A DNA stretch of 64,000 nt, from positions 1 to 64,000 of the forward strand of contig CABHOV010000039.1 of NCBI GenBank assembly GCA_902168185.1. Reading direction: 5' to 3'. Positions within the stretch are counted from its first letter, which is position 1; each line of letters opens with the position of its first letter. Shown piece by piece: positions 19,142 to 27,819 of the stretch. The translations under genes and the position numbers were made by a program. The stretch comes from an uncultured Bacteroides sp. GTDB taxonomy: Bacteria > Bacteroidota > Bacteroidia > Cytophagales > Cyclobacteriaceae. The notes under the pieces were generated by a model. It was not told where the DNA came from and searched no databases. It saw nothing but the letters and a program-made list of their open reading frames with translations.

Positions 19142-21637
19142 ATGAAAAACAAATTTATCATTCTCATCTTCTGGTTGATAGCGAATCAAGGATTTGCACA
19201 GTCAACACTTTATGTTGCTCCCACAGGTTCAGCAAGTAATCCTGGTACGCTTGCTTCGCCTACTACATTGGAAAAAGCGATAACGTTGGTCACATCGGGC
19301 GGTACTATATATATGCGTGGCGGTACCTATAATTACTCCGCCACTATTGTTATTGCACGTGGTAATGATGGAAGTTCAGGTTCAACCAAAAAGATATTTG
19401 CCTATAACAGCGAAGTGCCTGTATTGAATTTTTCCGGACAAGCCGTAACAACATCCAACAGAGGTATAGTGCTCGATGCGCTTTACTGGCATCTGAAGGG
19501 ATTGATCGTTGAACGAGCTGGTGACAATGGTATACTACTTTCCGGGAACAACAATACAATTGAGAGTTGTATTTTTCGCAGCAACAATGATAGCGGTCTT
19601 CAGCTCAGCCGGTATAATACGTCCTATACCAGCATCAGTCAATGGCCTTCCAATAATCTGATACTGAATTGTGAAGCATATGATAACAAAGATCCTGATA
19701 ATGAAGATGCCGATGGCTTTGCTGCCAAACTCACCAGTGGTACGGGCAATGTGTTCAGAAATTGTGTAGCACATCATAATATAGATGATGGATGGGATTT
19801 ATATACTAAGACGGACACCGGCCCGATAGGTCCTATACTATTGGAAAATTGTATAGCCCATAGCAATGGTACACTTACCAGCGGTGGTACTTCCGGTAAT
19901 GGCGACAAGAATGGATTTAAATTGGGAGGTGAAGATATTTCTGTGAATCACATGGTACGAAGATGTATAGCCTTTAACAATGGCAAGCATGGCTTCACCT
20001 ATAATCGTAATTTGGGTACAATCGAAATGACGAACAACACTGGCTATAATAACACTGAACGTAATTTTAATTTTGATGGCGGTACTTCTACTTTTAAAAA
20101 TAACTTATCATATTTTCCAGGCACACACACGAACGATCGAATTGTTGGAACGCAATCGGGTAACACCAATGGTTTTTGGACGAACAATGCAACTGCCAAT
20201 TTCTCTGTGAACAGCGCAGACTTTGTAAGTCTTACGCCTGGTGCCAACGGTGCCCCTACTGCAAATGGTTTCTTAAACCTGGCTTCTGGAAGTGATCTGA
20301 TCAACGCGGGGGCGACCTCTACCGGCATTACCTATAACGGATCGGCACCAGATATAGGGGCTATTGAATCTGGCACTACAACGACTCCTACAACGTATAC
20401 CCTTACCGTTAACGTTACGCCCACAGCGGGCGGCAGTGTTACGAAAAGCCCGAACAATACAACCTATACAGCGGGCACAGTGGTAACGCTTACGGCAGCA
20501 CCTGCCAGCGGCTATACATTTACCGGATGGAGTGGTGGTGCAAGCGGTACAGCAACATCAACCACTGTAACGATGAATGCGAATCAAACGGTAACCGCTA
20601 CATTCACGGCATCTACCGGAACGCCGGAGATAGTTTTAACGCCCACCGCAGGAAACGCACAAGTCGCATTGAATTGGACAGTCAGTAACATCACGCTAAC
20701 TGCCCAGGAAGTATATCGTGATACAGATTCTGATCCTGCTGGTCGCGTGCGTATAGCCACGGTCGCTACAAGTGCAAGGAGTTATACCGATACAACTCCT
20801 GTAAATGGAACTACATACTATTACTGGATAAAAGGAATCACTAGTTCAACCTCCTATAATTCGAATGTTGCGCAGGCAACACCACAAGGAAGCGGAGGTG
20901 GTACAACCACGATTCGCCTCGAAGATGCAACCTCGCCTACATCCGGGTATTGCAGTGCGGATGGTTCACGGCAAAATTCATACACAGGCGCAAGCAATGG
21001 ATACTATATAAATCTTTCCAACTCGGCTTCGAGGGGTGTTAACTGGAGTGTAAGCACACCTTCCGGTGGCAGCTATACATTAACCTGGAGATATGCGAAT
21101 GCGGGTTCCAGTAGTGCTACAACGGGACGGGTATTGGTCAATGGCTCCACCGTGCTTTCCAGTGTCTCATTTCCAAAAACAAGTTCGTGGAACGCGTGGA
21201 CAACCGCTACAGCAACAGTAAGTTTAAATTCCGGTGTGAACACAATTCGATTGGAGACAAGCGTAGCCGCTGAGTTTGCAAATATAGACTGGATGGAAGT
21301 AACCGGAAACGGCCCTGCTGCTGCATCCTGCGGATCGAGTGCACGGTCTGCTTCTCCTGTAGCGGAAGATGGTTCTGAATTCAATGCGTTGGATATGAAG
21401 GTGTATCCCAATCCTTCCAACGGACTGGTTACTGTGAAATTTGAATTGAAGCAAGCTGGCCCTGTACATGTAGCGGTATACAATACGTTAGGAAAAACAG
21501 AGATTACTTCACCAGAAGCAATATATGAAGCAGGTACACATGAAGTGAATCTGAATATAGGCAACTCCAGAGGGGTTTATATAATGACGTTGAAACACGG
21601 ACAGAAAACAAGCCGTCAACGATTAATAATTGAGTAA
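19142..21637 (+). CDS. PL9 family pectate lyase with InlB-type repeat, carbohydrate-binding domain and type IX secretion tail
   Basis: This 831-residue secreted lyase has its signal peptide cleaved near NQGFAQ. The PL9 beta-helix (about 20-410) has the calcium ligands in DADGFAAK (Asp191) and NIDDGWDL (Asp215, Asp216, Asp219), in the same spacing as in Pel9A of Erwinia, and a candidate catalytic Lys260 in NGFKLGG. Next comes an InlB-type beta-grasp repeat (about 418-498, GYTFTGWSGGASGTATSTTV), a fibronectin-III-like segment (about 500-580), and a CBM6/35-like domain starting TIRLEDATSPTSG (about 585-725). The last ~80 residues (VYPNPSNGLVTVKFEL to RQRLIIE) are a type A C-terminal sorting signal. 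The enzyme is therefore probably secreted by the type IX system and attached or released outside the cell. It starts its own unit behind the operator at 19005. Confidence 0.93.
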   Translation: MKNKFIILIFWLIANQGFAQSTLYVAPTGSASNPGTLASPTTLEKAITLVTSGGTIYMRGGTYNYSATIVIARGNDGSSGSTKKIFAYNSEVPVLNFSGQAVTTSNRGIVLDALYWHLKGLIVERAGDNGILLSGNNNTIESCIFRSNNDSGLQLSRYNTSYTSISQWPSNNLILNCEAYDNKDPDNEDADGFAAKLTSGTGNVFRNCVAHHNIDDGWDLYTKTDTGPIGPILLENCIAHSNGTLTSGGTSGNGDKNGFKLGGEDISVNHMVRRCIAFNNGKHGFTYNRNLGTIEMTNNTGYNNTERNFNFDGGTSTFKNNLSYFPGTHTNDRIVGTQSGNTNGFWTNNATANFSVNSADFVSLTPGANGAPTANGFLNLASGSDLINAGATSTGITYNGSAPDIGAIESGTTTTPTTYTLTVNVTPTAGGSVTKSPNNTTYTAGTVVTLTAAPASGYTFTGWSGGASGTATSTTVTMNANQTVTATFTASTGTPEIVLTPTAGNAQVALNWTVSNITLTAQEVYRDTDSDPAGRVRIATVATSARSYTDTTPVNGTTYYYWIKGITSSTSYNSNVAQATPQGSGGGTTTIRLEDATSPTSGYCSADGSRQNSYTGASNGYYINLSNSASRGVNWSVSTPSGGSYTLTWRYANAGSSSATTGRVLVNGSTVLSSVSFPKTSSWNAWTTATATVSLNSGVNTIRLETSVAAEFANIDWMEVTGNGPAAASCGSSARSASPVAEDGSEFNALDMKVYPNPSNGLVTVKFELKQAGPVHVAVYNTLGKTEITSPEAIYEAGTHEVNLNIGNSRGVYIMTLKHGQKTSRQRLIIE

Positions 21638-21651
21638 ATTATTCTCAGGGT

Positions 21652-21683
21652 TCATTCTCTCGTTGTAGAAATCGAGGGAATGA
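21652..21683. repeat. Inverted repeat after the PL9 gene
   Basis: TCATTCTCTCG (21652-21662) and CGAGGGAATGA (21673-21683) pair with a single G-U wobble around a ten-base loop. There is no T tract, so it is either a weak terminator or an mRNA 3'-end stabilising hairpin. Confidence 0.5.
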
Positions 21684-21698
21684 TCACCGGATAAAAAT

Positions 21699-21751
21699 AG
21701 AAATGAAGGTATAGGATGCTGTGTGGGTAAAAATCCTATATCTTCATTTCT
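21699..21751 (+). promoter_or_regulatory. Long 19-base-pair hairpin in the leader of the GH43 gene
   Basis: Bases 21699-21717 pair with 21733-21751 over 19 positions, with one G-U wobble (21709 with 21741) and a 15-base loop. The right arm ends 23 bases before the GH43 start codon at 21775. No T run follows. It could be a processing or stability element within a PL9-GH43 transcript, or a structure controlling GH43 expression. Confidence 0.6.
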
Positions 21752-21774
21752 TCAAAAATAAAACAGTCAGTAGA

Positions 21775-23424
21775 ATGAAGTTGATTTACAGGATTAAGCT
21801 TTTATTTTTTTGCACGACTCTCTTTTTTAACGTGCAGGCGCAATCATCAGAAGGCAGTAGTTATATCTCTAAAGTGTGGGCATCCGATCTGGGTAATGGG
21901 TCGTATAAGAACCCGGTGTTGAATGCAGATTATTCTGATCCTGATGCGTGTCGCGTGGGCGAAGACTTTTACCTCGTTGCTTCCAGTTTTGATGGTATAC
22001 CAGGACTTCCTATACTTCACTCCAAAGATCTTGTCAATTGGACCATCATTGGTCATGCGTTAAAACGCCAGCCACCTTTCGAGCATTTCGAAAAGACACA
22101 ACACGGCAATGGTGTGTGGGCACCTGCCATCCGGTATCATGATAATGAATTCTATATATACTATCCTGATCCGGATTTCGGTATATATGTTATAAAAGCA
22201 AAAACAGCAACGGGCCCGTGGAGTGAACCGGTATTGGTTGAAGGTGGTAAAGGATTAATTGATCCTTGTGCACTGTGGGATGATGATGGAAAAGTATATC
22301 TCGGATACGCATATGCCGGAAGTAGGGCAGGTATAAAAAGTATTGTCGCTGTAAAGCAACTGAATGCAGAGGGCACAAAAACATTAGATGAGGGCAAGCT
22401 GGTATATGACGGCCACGAGCTCGATCCCACCATTGAAGGTCCGAAACTCTATAAGCGAAATGGCTATTACTATATCTTCGCCCCTGCAGGCGGAGTTTCT
22501 ACAGGTTGGCAACTTGTACTCCGGTCGAAGAATATATATGGGCCGTATGAGCGCAAGGTGGTGATGGATCAGGGATCAACTTCAATCAATGGCCCGCATC
22601 AGGGTGCGTGGGTCGATACACCTTCCGGTGAACATTGGTTTTTGCATTTTCAGGATAAGGAAGCGTATGGCCGTGTGGTACATCTTCAGCCTATGAAGTG
22701 GATCAATGATTGGCCGGTGATCGGCATCGATAAAGATGGCGATGGTAAAGGCGAGCCGGTGCTCACCTATAAGAAGCCAGCCATGACAAAAACATTTCCA
22801 ATCGTGACACCGATGGAAACCGATGAATTCAATGGGAATGCACTCGGCCGTCAGTGGCAATGGCAGGCAAATCCAAAAGCTACATGGTCATTCATGAACG
22901 TAGCCAACGGGTCACTCCGTTTATATTCTGATAAACTTCCGGATGAGGCAAAGAATTACTGGGATGTTCCAAATATACTCTTGCAGAAGTTTCCAGCCGA
23001 TGAGTTTATGATGACTGCTAAATATACTTTCACTCCCAATGAAAAACTTGAAAATGAAAGGGCAGGCTTCGTTGTCATGGGACAGAGTTATGCATACCTC
23101 GCACTGAAGAGTACAAAAGAAGGCATTCAACTTATATATGTAACCTGTAAAGATGCCGCAAAGGGAAAAGCGGAGACTGAAACGGTTATAATGAAACTAA
23201 AGGACAAGACTATATATTCGCGTGTTACCGTCCGAAAAGGAGCGAAGTGTCAATTTAGCTATAGTACCGATGGACGGAAATTTGAAAGTATAAAAGAGGA
23301 TTTCCAGGCAGAGGCAGGGCGATGGATTGGTGCCAAGGTCGGAATTTTTTGTACGCGTGTTACACAGATTAACGACTCCGGATACGCGGACTTCGACTGG
23401 TTCAGAGTAGAACCAGTTCGGTAA
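21775..23424 (+). CDS. GH43 family glycoside hydrolase (arabinan/xylosidase-type) with C-terminal beta-sandwich
   Basis: This 549-residue exported enzyme has an N-terminal five-bladed propeller (about 35-330) with the GH43 triad. The catalytic base is Asp55 in YSDPDACRVGEDFYL, the pKa modulator is Asp163 in LIDPCALWDDDGK, and the acid is Glu221 in DPTIEGPKLYKRNGYYY. Residues ~350-549 look like the concanavalin-type GH43 C2 domain (QWQWQANPKATWSFMNVANGSLRLY). In a pectin locus the likely targets are arabinan or galactan side chains, but GH43 members also act on xylan, so specificity is open. The ATG at 21775 is preferred over the upstream GTG at 21721 because it gives a clean signal peptide (LFFNVQAQ) and avoids starting inside the hairpin loop. 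Confidence 0.9.
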   Translation: MKLIYRIKLLFFCTTLFFNVQAQSSEGSSYISKVWASDLGNGSYKNPVLNADYSDPDACRVGEDFYLVASSFDGIPGLPILHSKDLVNWTIIGHALKRQPPFEHFEKTQHGNGVWAPAIRYHDNEFYIYYPDPDFGIYVIKAKTATGPWSEPVLVEGGKGLIDPCALWDDDGKVYLGYAYAGSRAGIKSIVAVKQLNAEGTKTLDEGKLVYDGHELDPTIEGPKLYKRNGYYYIFAPAGGVSTGWQLVLRSKNIYGPYERKVVMDQGSTSINGPHQGAWVDTPSGEHWFLHFQDKEAYGRVVHLQPMKWINDWPVIGIDKDGDGKGEPVLTYKKPAMTKTFPIVTPMETDEFNGNALGRQWQWQANPKATWSFMNVANGSLRLYSDKLPDEAKNYWDVPNILLQKFPADEFMMTAKYTFTPNEKLENERAGFVVMGQSYAYLALKSTKEGIQLIYVTCKDAAKGKAETETVIMKLKDKTIYSRVTVRKGAKCQFSYSTDGRKFESIKEDFQAEAGRWIGAKVGIFCTRVTQINDSGYADFDWFRVEPVR

Positions 23425-23466
23425 CAATGAAATTAATTTGGACAGGGATATATACCGTAACGGACT

Positions 23467-24423
23467 ATGCGAAGGATCATTTTAATCATATTCATTTTTT
23501 TGTCTGTGAGCTATTCGTTCTCACAGACGGCCTATAAGGATAAATATGTTGTGGCGCAGGATGGCAGTGGTGACTATAAAACGTTACAGGAAGCTATCAA
23601 CGTCTGCAAGGTTTTCCCGGACAAAAGAATCGTGATCCAGATCAAACCCGGTATATATAAGGAGAAGGTGGAAGTATATTCCTGGACCAATCGCATATCC
23701 CTTATCGGTGAAGATGCGAATACAACAATCATATCGTTCGATGATTATTCTGGCAAGGGATCTCACAATACCTTTACCTCCTATACCTTTAAAATATTAG
23801 GAGATGATTTCTATGCCGAGAACATAACCTTTGAAAATGCGGCAGGTCCGGTAGGTCAGGCGGTTGCGTTACATGTAGAGGGTGACCGCTGCATTTTTAA
23901 GAATTGTCGTTTCCTGGGGAACCAGGATACCATCTATACCGGAGGCGATGGCAGTCGCCAGTATTTTCTGGAGTGCTATATAGAAGGAACCACTGATTTT
24001 ATTTTTGGAGCTGCCACCGCTGTGTTTGAGAATTGCACGATTCACAGTAAGAAGAATTCATATTTAACAGCGGCTTCCACTACGGAAGGTAAACAATACG
24101 GGTATGTATTTTTGAATTGTAAACTTACCGCCAGTTCGGAAGCAACGAAAGTATACCTGGGAAGGCCGTGGAGAAATTACGCAAAAACTGTTTTTGTTAA
24201 TTGTGAATTAGGAAGCCATATCCTTCCTGAAGGATGGCATAACTGGAGTAAGCCCGATGCAGAGAAGACAACGTTTTATGCGGAATATAATTCAACAGGT
24301 AATGGTGCCAATGTTGTTTCGCGAGTACCTTGGTCGCATCAATTGACAAAGAAAGAATCACAGCTGTATACAGCCAGAAATATTTTAAAAGGAAGTGATG
24401 AATGGAATCTGACAGCAAAATGA
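23467..24423 (+). CDS. CE8 pectin methylesterase
   Basis: This 318-residue exported esterase removes methyl groups from homogalacturonan and releases methanol. The signal peptide ends near VSYSFSQ. All CE8 signatures are present: GQAVAL, GNQDTIYT with Gln153 and Asp154 (acid), TDFIFGAATAVFENC with Asp177 (nucleophile), and YLGRPWRNYAKTVF with Arg233. The length is typical. It overlaps the next CE8 gene by the four bases ATGA, so the two are translationally coupled. It starts 42 bases after the GH43 stop. Confidence 0.94.
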   Translation: MRRIILIIFIFLSVSYSFSQTAYKDKYVVAQDGSGDYKTLQEAINVCKVFPDKRIVIQIKPGIYKEKVEVYSWTNRISLIGEDANTTIISFDDYSGKGSHNTFTSYTFKILGDDFYAENITFENAAGPVGQAVALHVEGDRCIFKNCRFLGNQDTIYTGGDGSRQYFLECYIEGTTDFIFGAATAVFENCTIHSKKNSYLTAASTTEGKQYGYVFLNCKLTASSEATKVYLGRPWRNYAKTVFVNCELGSHILPEGWHNWSKPDAEKTTFYAEYNSTGNGANVVSRVPWSHQLTKKESQLYTARNILKGSDEWNLTAK

Positions 24424-25391
24424 AAATCAAATATATAGTTTCAATCCTGGCTTTCGTTGTAGTATCCTTCATAACGAAGGCGCAGGTAAAGTATGACTTT
24501 GTTGTGGCGAAAGATGGGACAGGTACTTTTAAAACTGTACAAGAAGCAATCAATGCCGTTCCTGACTTCCGGAAGAATCAAACGACCATCTTTATTAAGA
24601 ACGGTGTATATAAGGAGAAACTCATACTGGCAACTTCGAAGACCAATGTGAAATTCGTAGGCGAAGATGCTATGAAAACAATTATCACCAATGACGACTT
24701 CGCGCAAAGGAAAAATCGTTTTGGTGAAGAAATGGGCACCACTGGCTCTTCGACTTTTTTTGTCTTTGGTGATGACTTCTCAGCAGAGAATATAACCTTT
24801 GAAAACTCTGCTGGTCCGGTTGGACAAGCTGTTGCCGTGCGCATTGATGGCGATCGTGTAACTTTTAACAAGTGTAGATTTCTGGGGAATCAGGATACCC
24901 TTTATCCTCACGGAGAGAAAAGCAGGCAGTACTATAAAGATTGCTATATAGAAGGAACTGTTGATTTTATATTCGGTTGGTCTACAGCAGTGTTTGATAA
25001 CTGCACGATGTTTTGCAAAAACAACGGGTATGTTACGGCAGCCTCTACGTTGGATACCGTTCGCTATGGATTTGTATTTATCAATTGCAAAATTACCGGT
25101 GATGCTCCTGCGAATTCATTTTACCTGGGGCGTCCCTGGAGACCTTTTGCTAAAACTGTTTTTATAAATTGCTACCTTGATAAGCAGATTAAGCCAGAGG
25201 GTTGGCATAACTGGGATAAGAAAGATGCCGAGTCTACATCTTTTTATGCAGAGTATAAATCGAAAGGTCCAGGAGCCAATGACAAAGCGCGCGTCAACTG
25301 GTCACACCAGCTAAGCGATGAAGAAGCGAAGGCTTTTACATTGGAAAATATTTTTCGTGATTGGAAAGTGGGAGATGGCAAACATAAATGA
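24420..25391 (+). CDS. CE8 pectin methylesterase, second copy
   Basis: This 323-residue paralogue of the preceding methylesterase has a signal peptide MKIKYIVSILAFVVVSFITK and a cleavage site near TKAQ. The catalytic set is GNQDTLYP (Asp159), VDFIFGWSTAVF (Asp182) and YLGRPWRPFAKTVF (Arg238). I chose the ATG at 24420 over the in-frame ATG at 24402, since it places the signal peptide at the N terminus and gives the usual ATGA overlap with the previous stop. The copies differ in the loop after GNQDT, which could mean different preference for methylation pattern. This is an inference. Confidence 0.94.
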   Translation: MKIKYIVSILAFVVVSFITKAQVKYDFVVAKDGTGTFKTVQEAINAVPDFRKNQTTIFIKNGVYKEKLILATSKTNVKFVGEDAMKTIITNDDFAQRKNRFGEEMGTTGSSTFFVFGDDFSAENITFENSAGPVGQAVAVRIDGDRVTFNKCRFLGNQDTLYPHGEKSRQYYKDCYIEGTVDFIFGWSTAVFDNCTMFCKNNGYVTAASTLDTVRYGFVFINCKITGDAPANSFYLGRPWRPFAKTVFINCYLDKQIKPEGWHNWDKKDAESTSFYAEYKSKGPGANDKARVNWSHQLSDEEAKAFTLENIFRDWKVGDGKHK

Positions 25392-25441
25392 AAAATTGAT
25401 TTGTAAATTTATAGTATAACAATTGAACCTCTATATAACCG

Positions 25442-25780
25442 ATGCCAGTTTTAAAATCAGAAGATGCAATAATTACGAAGGTGAAGGATGGTGTTGAAAG
25501 ACGTCTCATCCATACCAATGACTTGATGATGGCTGTGATTGATTTCAGCAGTGGACCATGGAGTGAGCCGGAGCCTCCGCATTACCACGTACACGAGCAA
25601 ACAACCTACGTTGCGGAAGGCGAAATCATTTTCTTCTGTGAAGGTGAACCTGATCAGCGATTGAAAGCAGGCGATATGTTCAGCGTTCCTTCCAATAAGA
25701 AACATACTATACAGCTGCTTACAAGATATGTCCGGCTCATTGATAGTTTCAATCCCATCCGACAAGAATTTCTAAGCTGA
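25442..25780 (+). CDS. kdgF: Cupin protein, KdgF-like (unsaturated uronate linearisation)
   Basis: This 112-residue single-domain cupin without a signal peptide is probably cytoplasmic. The metal site is in HYHVHEQTTYVAEGE (His47, His49, the following HEQ and a downstream His88 in NKKHTIQLL). KdgF proteins convert unsaturated galacturonate, released by GH105-type or other hydrolases, into the linear ketouronate that feeds the KDG pathway. Position among lyase and esterase genes supports this. Cupins are diverse, so the family is fairly sure and the reaction probable. The symbol is given by similarity. The next gene starts one base after its stop, which suggests tight coupling. Confidence 0.72.
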   Translation: MPVLKSEDAIITKVKDGVERRLIHTNDLMMAVIDFSSGPWSEPEPPHYHVHEQTTYVAEGEIIFFCEGEPDQRLKAGDMFSVPSNKKHTIQLLTRYVRLIDSFNPIRQEFLS

Positions 25781-25781
25781 G

Positions 25782-27749
25782 ATGCGATTTACGGGTGTCA
25801 TACTTATTTGTCTCTATAGCTTGTCTGTTGCCGGGCAAAAGCAGTATAATGTTTTTGACTGGAAGGCTGAAGCTACTTTAAATACATACTTGCTTCAGCA
25901 AATGCATGCACAGTATGACGAACGAAGAACTGTATTACAGAAAGCACTTCGGTCACGCGAAGCCTTGCTGGCTTATCGCGATGCATGTAAAGCGCGTTAC
26001 AAAAAAATACTGAATGCTTTACCAGTGGCGACACCGTTGAATGCGAAGGTCACCGGTATACTTCAACAAAAGAAGTATCGGGTAGAGAAAGTTATATACG
26101 AAAGTATCCCCAACCATCATGTGACTTCCAATCTATATATCCCGGAAGACAAAGGGCCTTTTCCCTCCGTGTTGTTGTTCTGTGGACATGAAGCCGATGC
26201 TAAAGCAACGGAGTCGTATCAAAAGACAGCCATTCTTTTTGCGCAGCATGGATTTGTAGTATTGGTGATCGATCCTATTTCCCAAGGAGAGCGATATCAA
26301 CTAACAGATGTAGGAGGGAAGCCGCTTACACGTGGCGGAACTACGGAGCATACGTTGGTGAATAGTGCTGCTAACCTTGTTGGAAGTGGTGCAGTAGCCT
26401 ATGAGTTGTGGGACAATGTACGGGGGCTGGATTACCTGGTAACACGCCCTGAAGTAGACAAAGACCGGATTGGTTGCCTTGGTAACTCAGGGGGTGGAAC
26501 GCAGACTGCATATTATATAGGTTTCGATGATCGCATTAAAGTTGCTGCACCTTGCAGTTATATAGCGCGAAGAGAACGTAACCTGGATTTGATTGGCGCC
26601 AGTGATGGCTGCCAGCATATACCCTATGAAGGTGCTGAGCAATTGGAGATCAGTGATTTTCTGATCATGTTCGCTCCAAAGCCTTTGCTCATTCTTGCCG
26701 GACGTTATGATTTCGTAGACTATACCGGGGCGGAAGATGTATATACCGAACTCAATCAGGTTTATTCAAGGCTGGGTACTCCCGAAAAAGTTACCTTGTT
26801 TACCGTAGATGATGGACATGGTATATCTAAACCAAAACGTGAAGCAGCCGTAATGTGGTTTCACAAATGGCTCAGGGGTAAAGATGTTCTTGTAAAGGAG
26901 GAAGAAAAGCTTGCAACGCTTTCGGTAAAGGAATTAAGTTGTACAACTGCAGGCCAGGTGAATGCTGCGTTTAAGAGTGAAGTAAATGATATTGCGCGAT
27001 CAGCTACAACCGCTGAGGTGCTAAAACAAAAGCGTAGTGCTACAATCGTTCTTCCGGAAAAAGTAAAGACGGCACTACGAATTGATCTGAACCAGCAGCC
27101 TATAAAAGTGGAATCCACTGGAACTGTTGCTAACGAAGAGTATACTATGTATAAAAGTATTCTTCGAAGAGAGGGTGATATTCCCTTGCCCGTGCTGACG
27201 CTATATCCAAAAGGTGAAGTAACGGAAGTTGTCGTGTGGCTTCATGAACAAGGCAAACAAAAGATAGCAGACAGTGTTGCACTGCTAAAACAATACTTGG
27301 CGCATAACCAGGCCGTTGTGATGGCCGACCTGCGTGGGCTGGGAGAGATGAAAGACCCTGCTTCCTTCAATGATCCAAAATACTATAACCAGGAGTATCG
27401 CAATGCTATGATATCACTGCACATCGGTAAACCGCTGGCGGGACAACGGACACTGGATGTATTATCATTAATTGATTTTGTGAGGAACGACAGCCAATTG
27501 TCAAAGGCACCGATTCATATCATCGCCCGAGGCGTTGCTGCTCTATCGGCTTTGCACGCTGCGGTAATTGATAACCGTTTTACCAAGCTAACATTACAAC
27601 GGAATCTGACCTCCTTCACAAATATATATTCGAATCCTACACTATTGAATTGGTATTCTTATTGCATCCCCAACGTGCTCGTACATTACGATGTAGACGA
27701 CCTTATAGCACACGTAAAGAATAAAGGAGTTTCTCTTACGATCGAATAA
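25782..27749 (+). CDS. Exported two-domain alpha/beta-hydrolase, acetylxylan/pectin esterase-like
   Basis: This 655-residue exported protein has a signal peptide ending at LSVAGQ. The N-terminal alpha/beta-hydrolase (about 60-370) resembles acetyl-xylan-esterase-type enzymes: oxyanion region LLFCGHEADAKAT, nucleophile motif GNSGGG with Ser236, an acid in AGRYDFVDY and His in DDGHGISKP. The C-terminal part (about 440-655) looks like a second, shorter hydrolase fold. Where a G-x-S-x-G elbow would be expected it has IIARGVAALSAL with no serine, so it appears catalytically dead. Likely role: deacetylation or demethylation of pectic oligosaccharides. It begins one base after the cupin stop and ends the block at a strong terminator. 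Confidence 0.8.
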   Translation: MRFTGVILICLYSLSVAGQKQYNVFDWKAEATLNTYLLQQMHAQYDERRTVLQKALRSREALLAYRDACKARYKKILNALPVATPLNAKVTGILQQKKYRVEKVIYESIPNHHVTSNLYIPEDKGPFPSVLLFCGHEADAKATESYQKTAILFAQHGFVVLVIDPISQGERYQLTDVGGKPLTRGGTTEHTLVNSAANLVGSGAVAYELWDNVRGLDYLVTRPEVDKDRIGCLGNSGGGTQTAYYIGFDDRIKVAAPCSYIARRERNLDLIGASDGCQHIPYEGAEQLEISDFLIMFAPKPLLILAGRYDFVDYTGAEDVYTELNQVYSRLGTPEKVTLFTVDDGHGISKPKREAAVMWFHKWLRGKDVLVKEEEKLATLSVKELSCTTAGQVNAAFKSEVNDIARSATTAEVLKQKRSATIVLPEKVKTALRIDLNQQPIKVESTGTVANEEYTMYKSILRREGDIPLPVLTLYPKGEVTEVVVWLHEQGKQKIADSVALLKQYLAHNQAVVMADLRGLGEMKDPASFNDPKYYNQEYRNAMISLHIGKPLAGQRTLDVLSLIDFVRNDSQLSKAPIHIIARGVAALSALHAAVIDNRFTKLTLQRNLTSFTNIYSNPTLLNWYSYCIPNVLVHYDVDDLIAHVKNKGVSLTIE

Positions 27750-27780
27750 AAAAACCGGACTATATATAGTCCGGTTTTTT
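27748..27780. terminator. Bidirectional Rho-independent terminator
   Basis: AAAAAACCGGACTA (27748-27761) pairs with TAGTCCGGTTTTTT (27767-27780). The A tract on one side and the T tract on the other let it work in both directions. It separates the esterase gene (+) from the convergent PepSY gene (-) ending at 27820. Confidence 0.92.
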
Positions 27781-27819
27781 AGTAATTGTTAAATCGTTAT
27801 CAGATGACGACCATCGGCT

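Noticed and set aside
21721-21774. GTG start for the GH43 gene
   Set aside because: It lies in the loop of a strong hairpin and would bury the signal peptide behind 18 residues; the ATG at 21775 is preferred.
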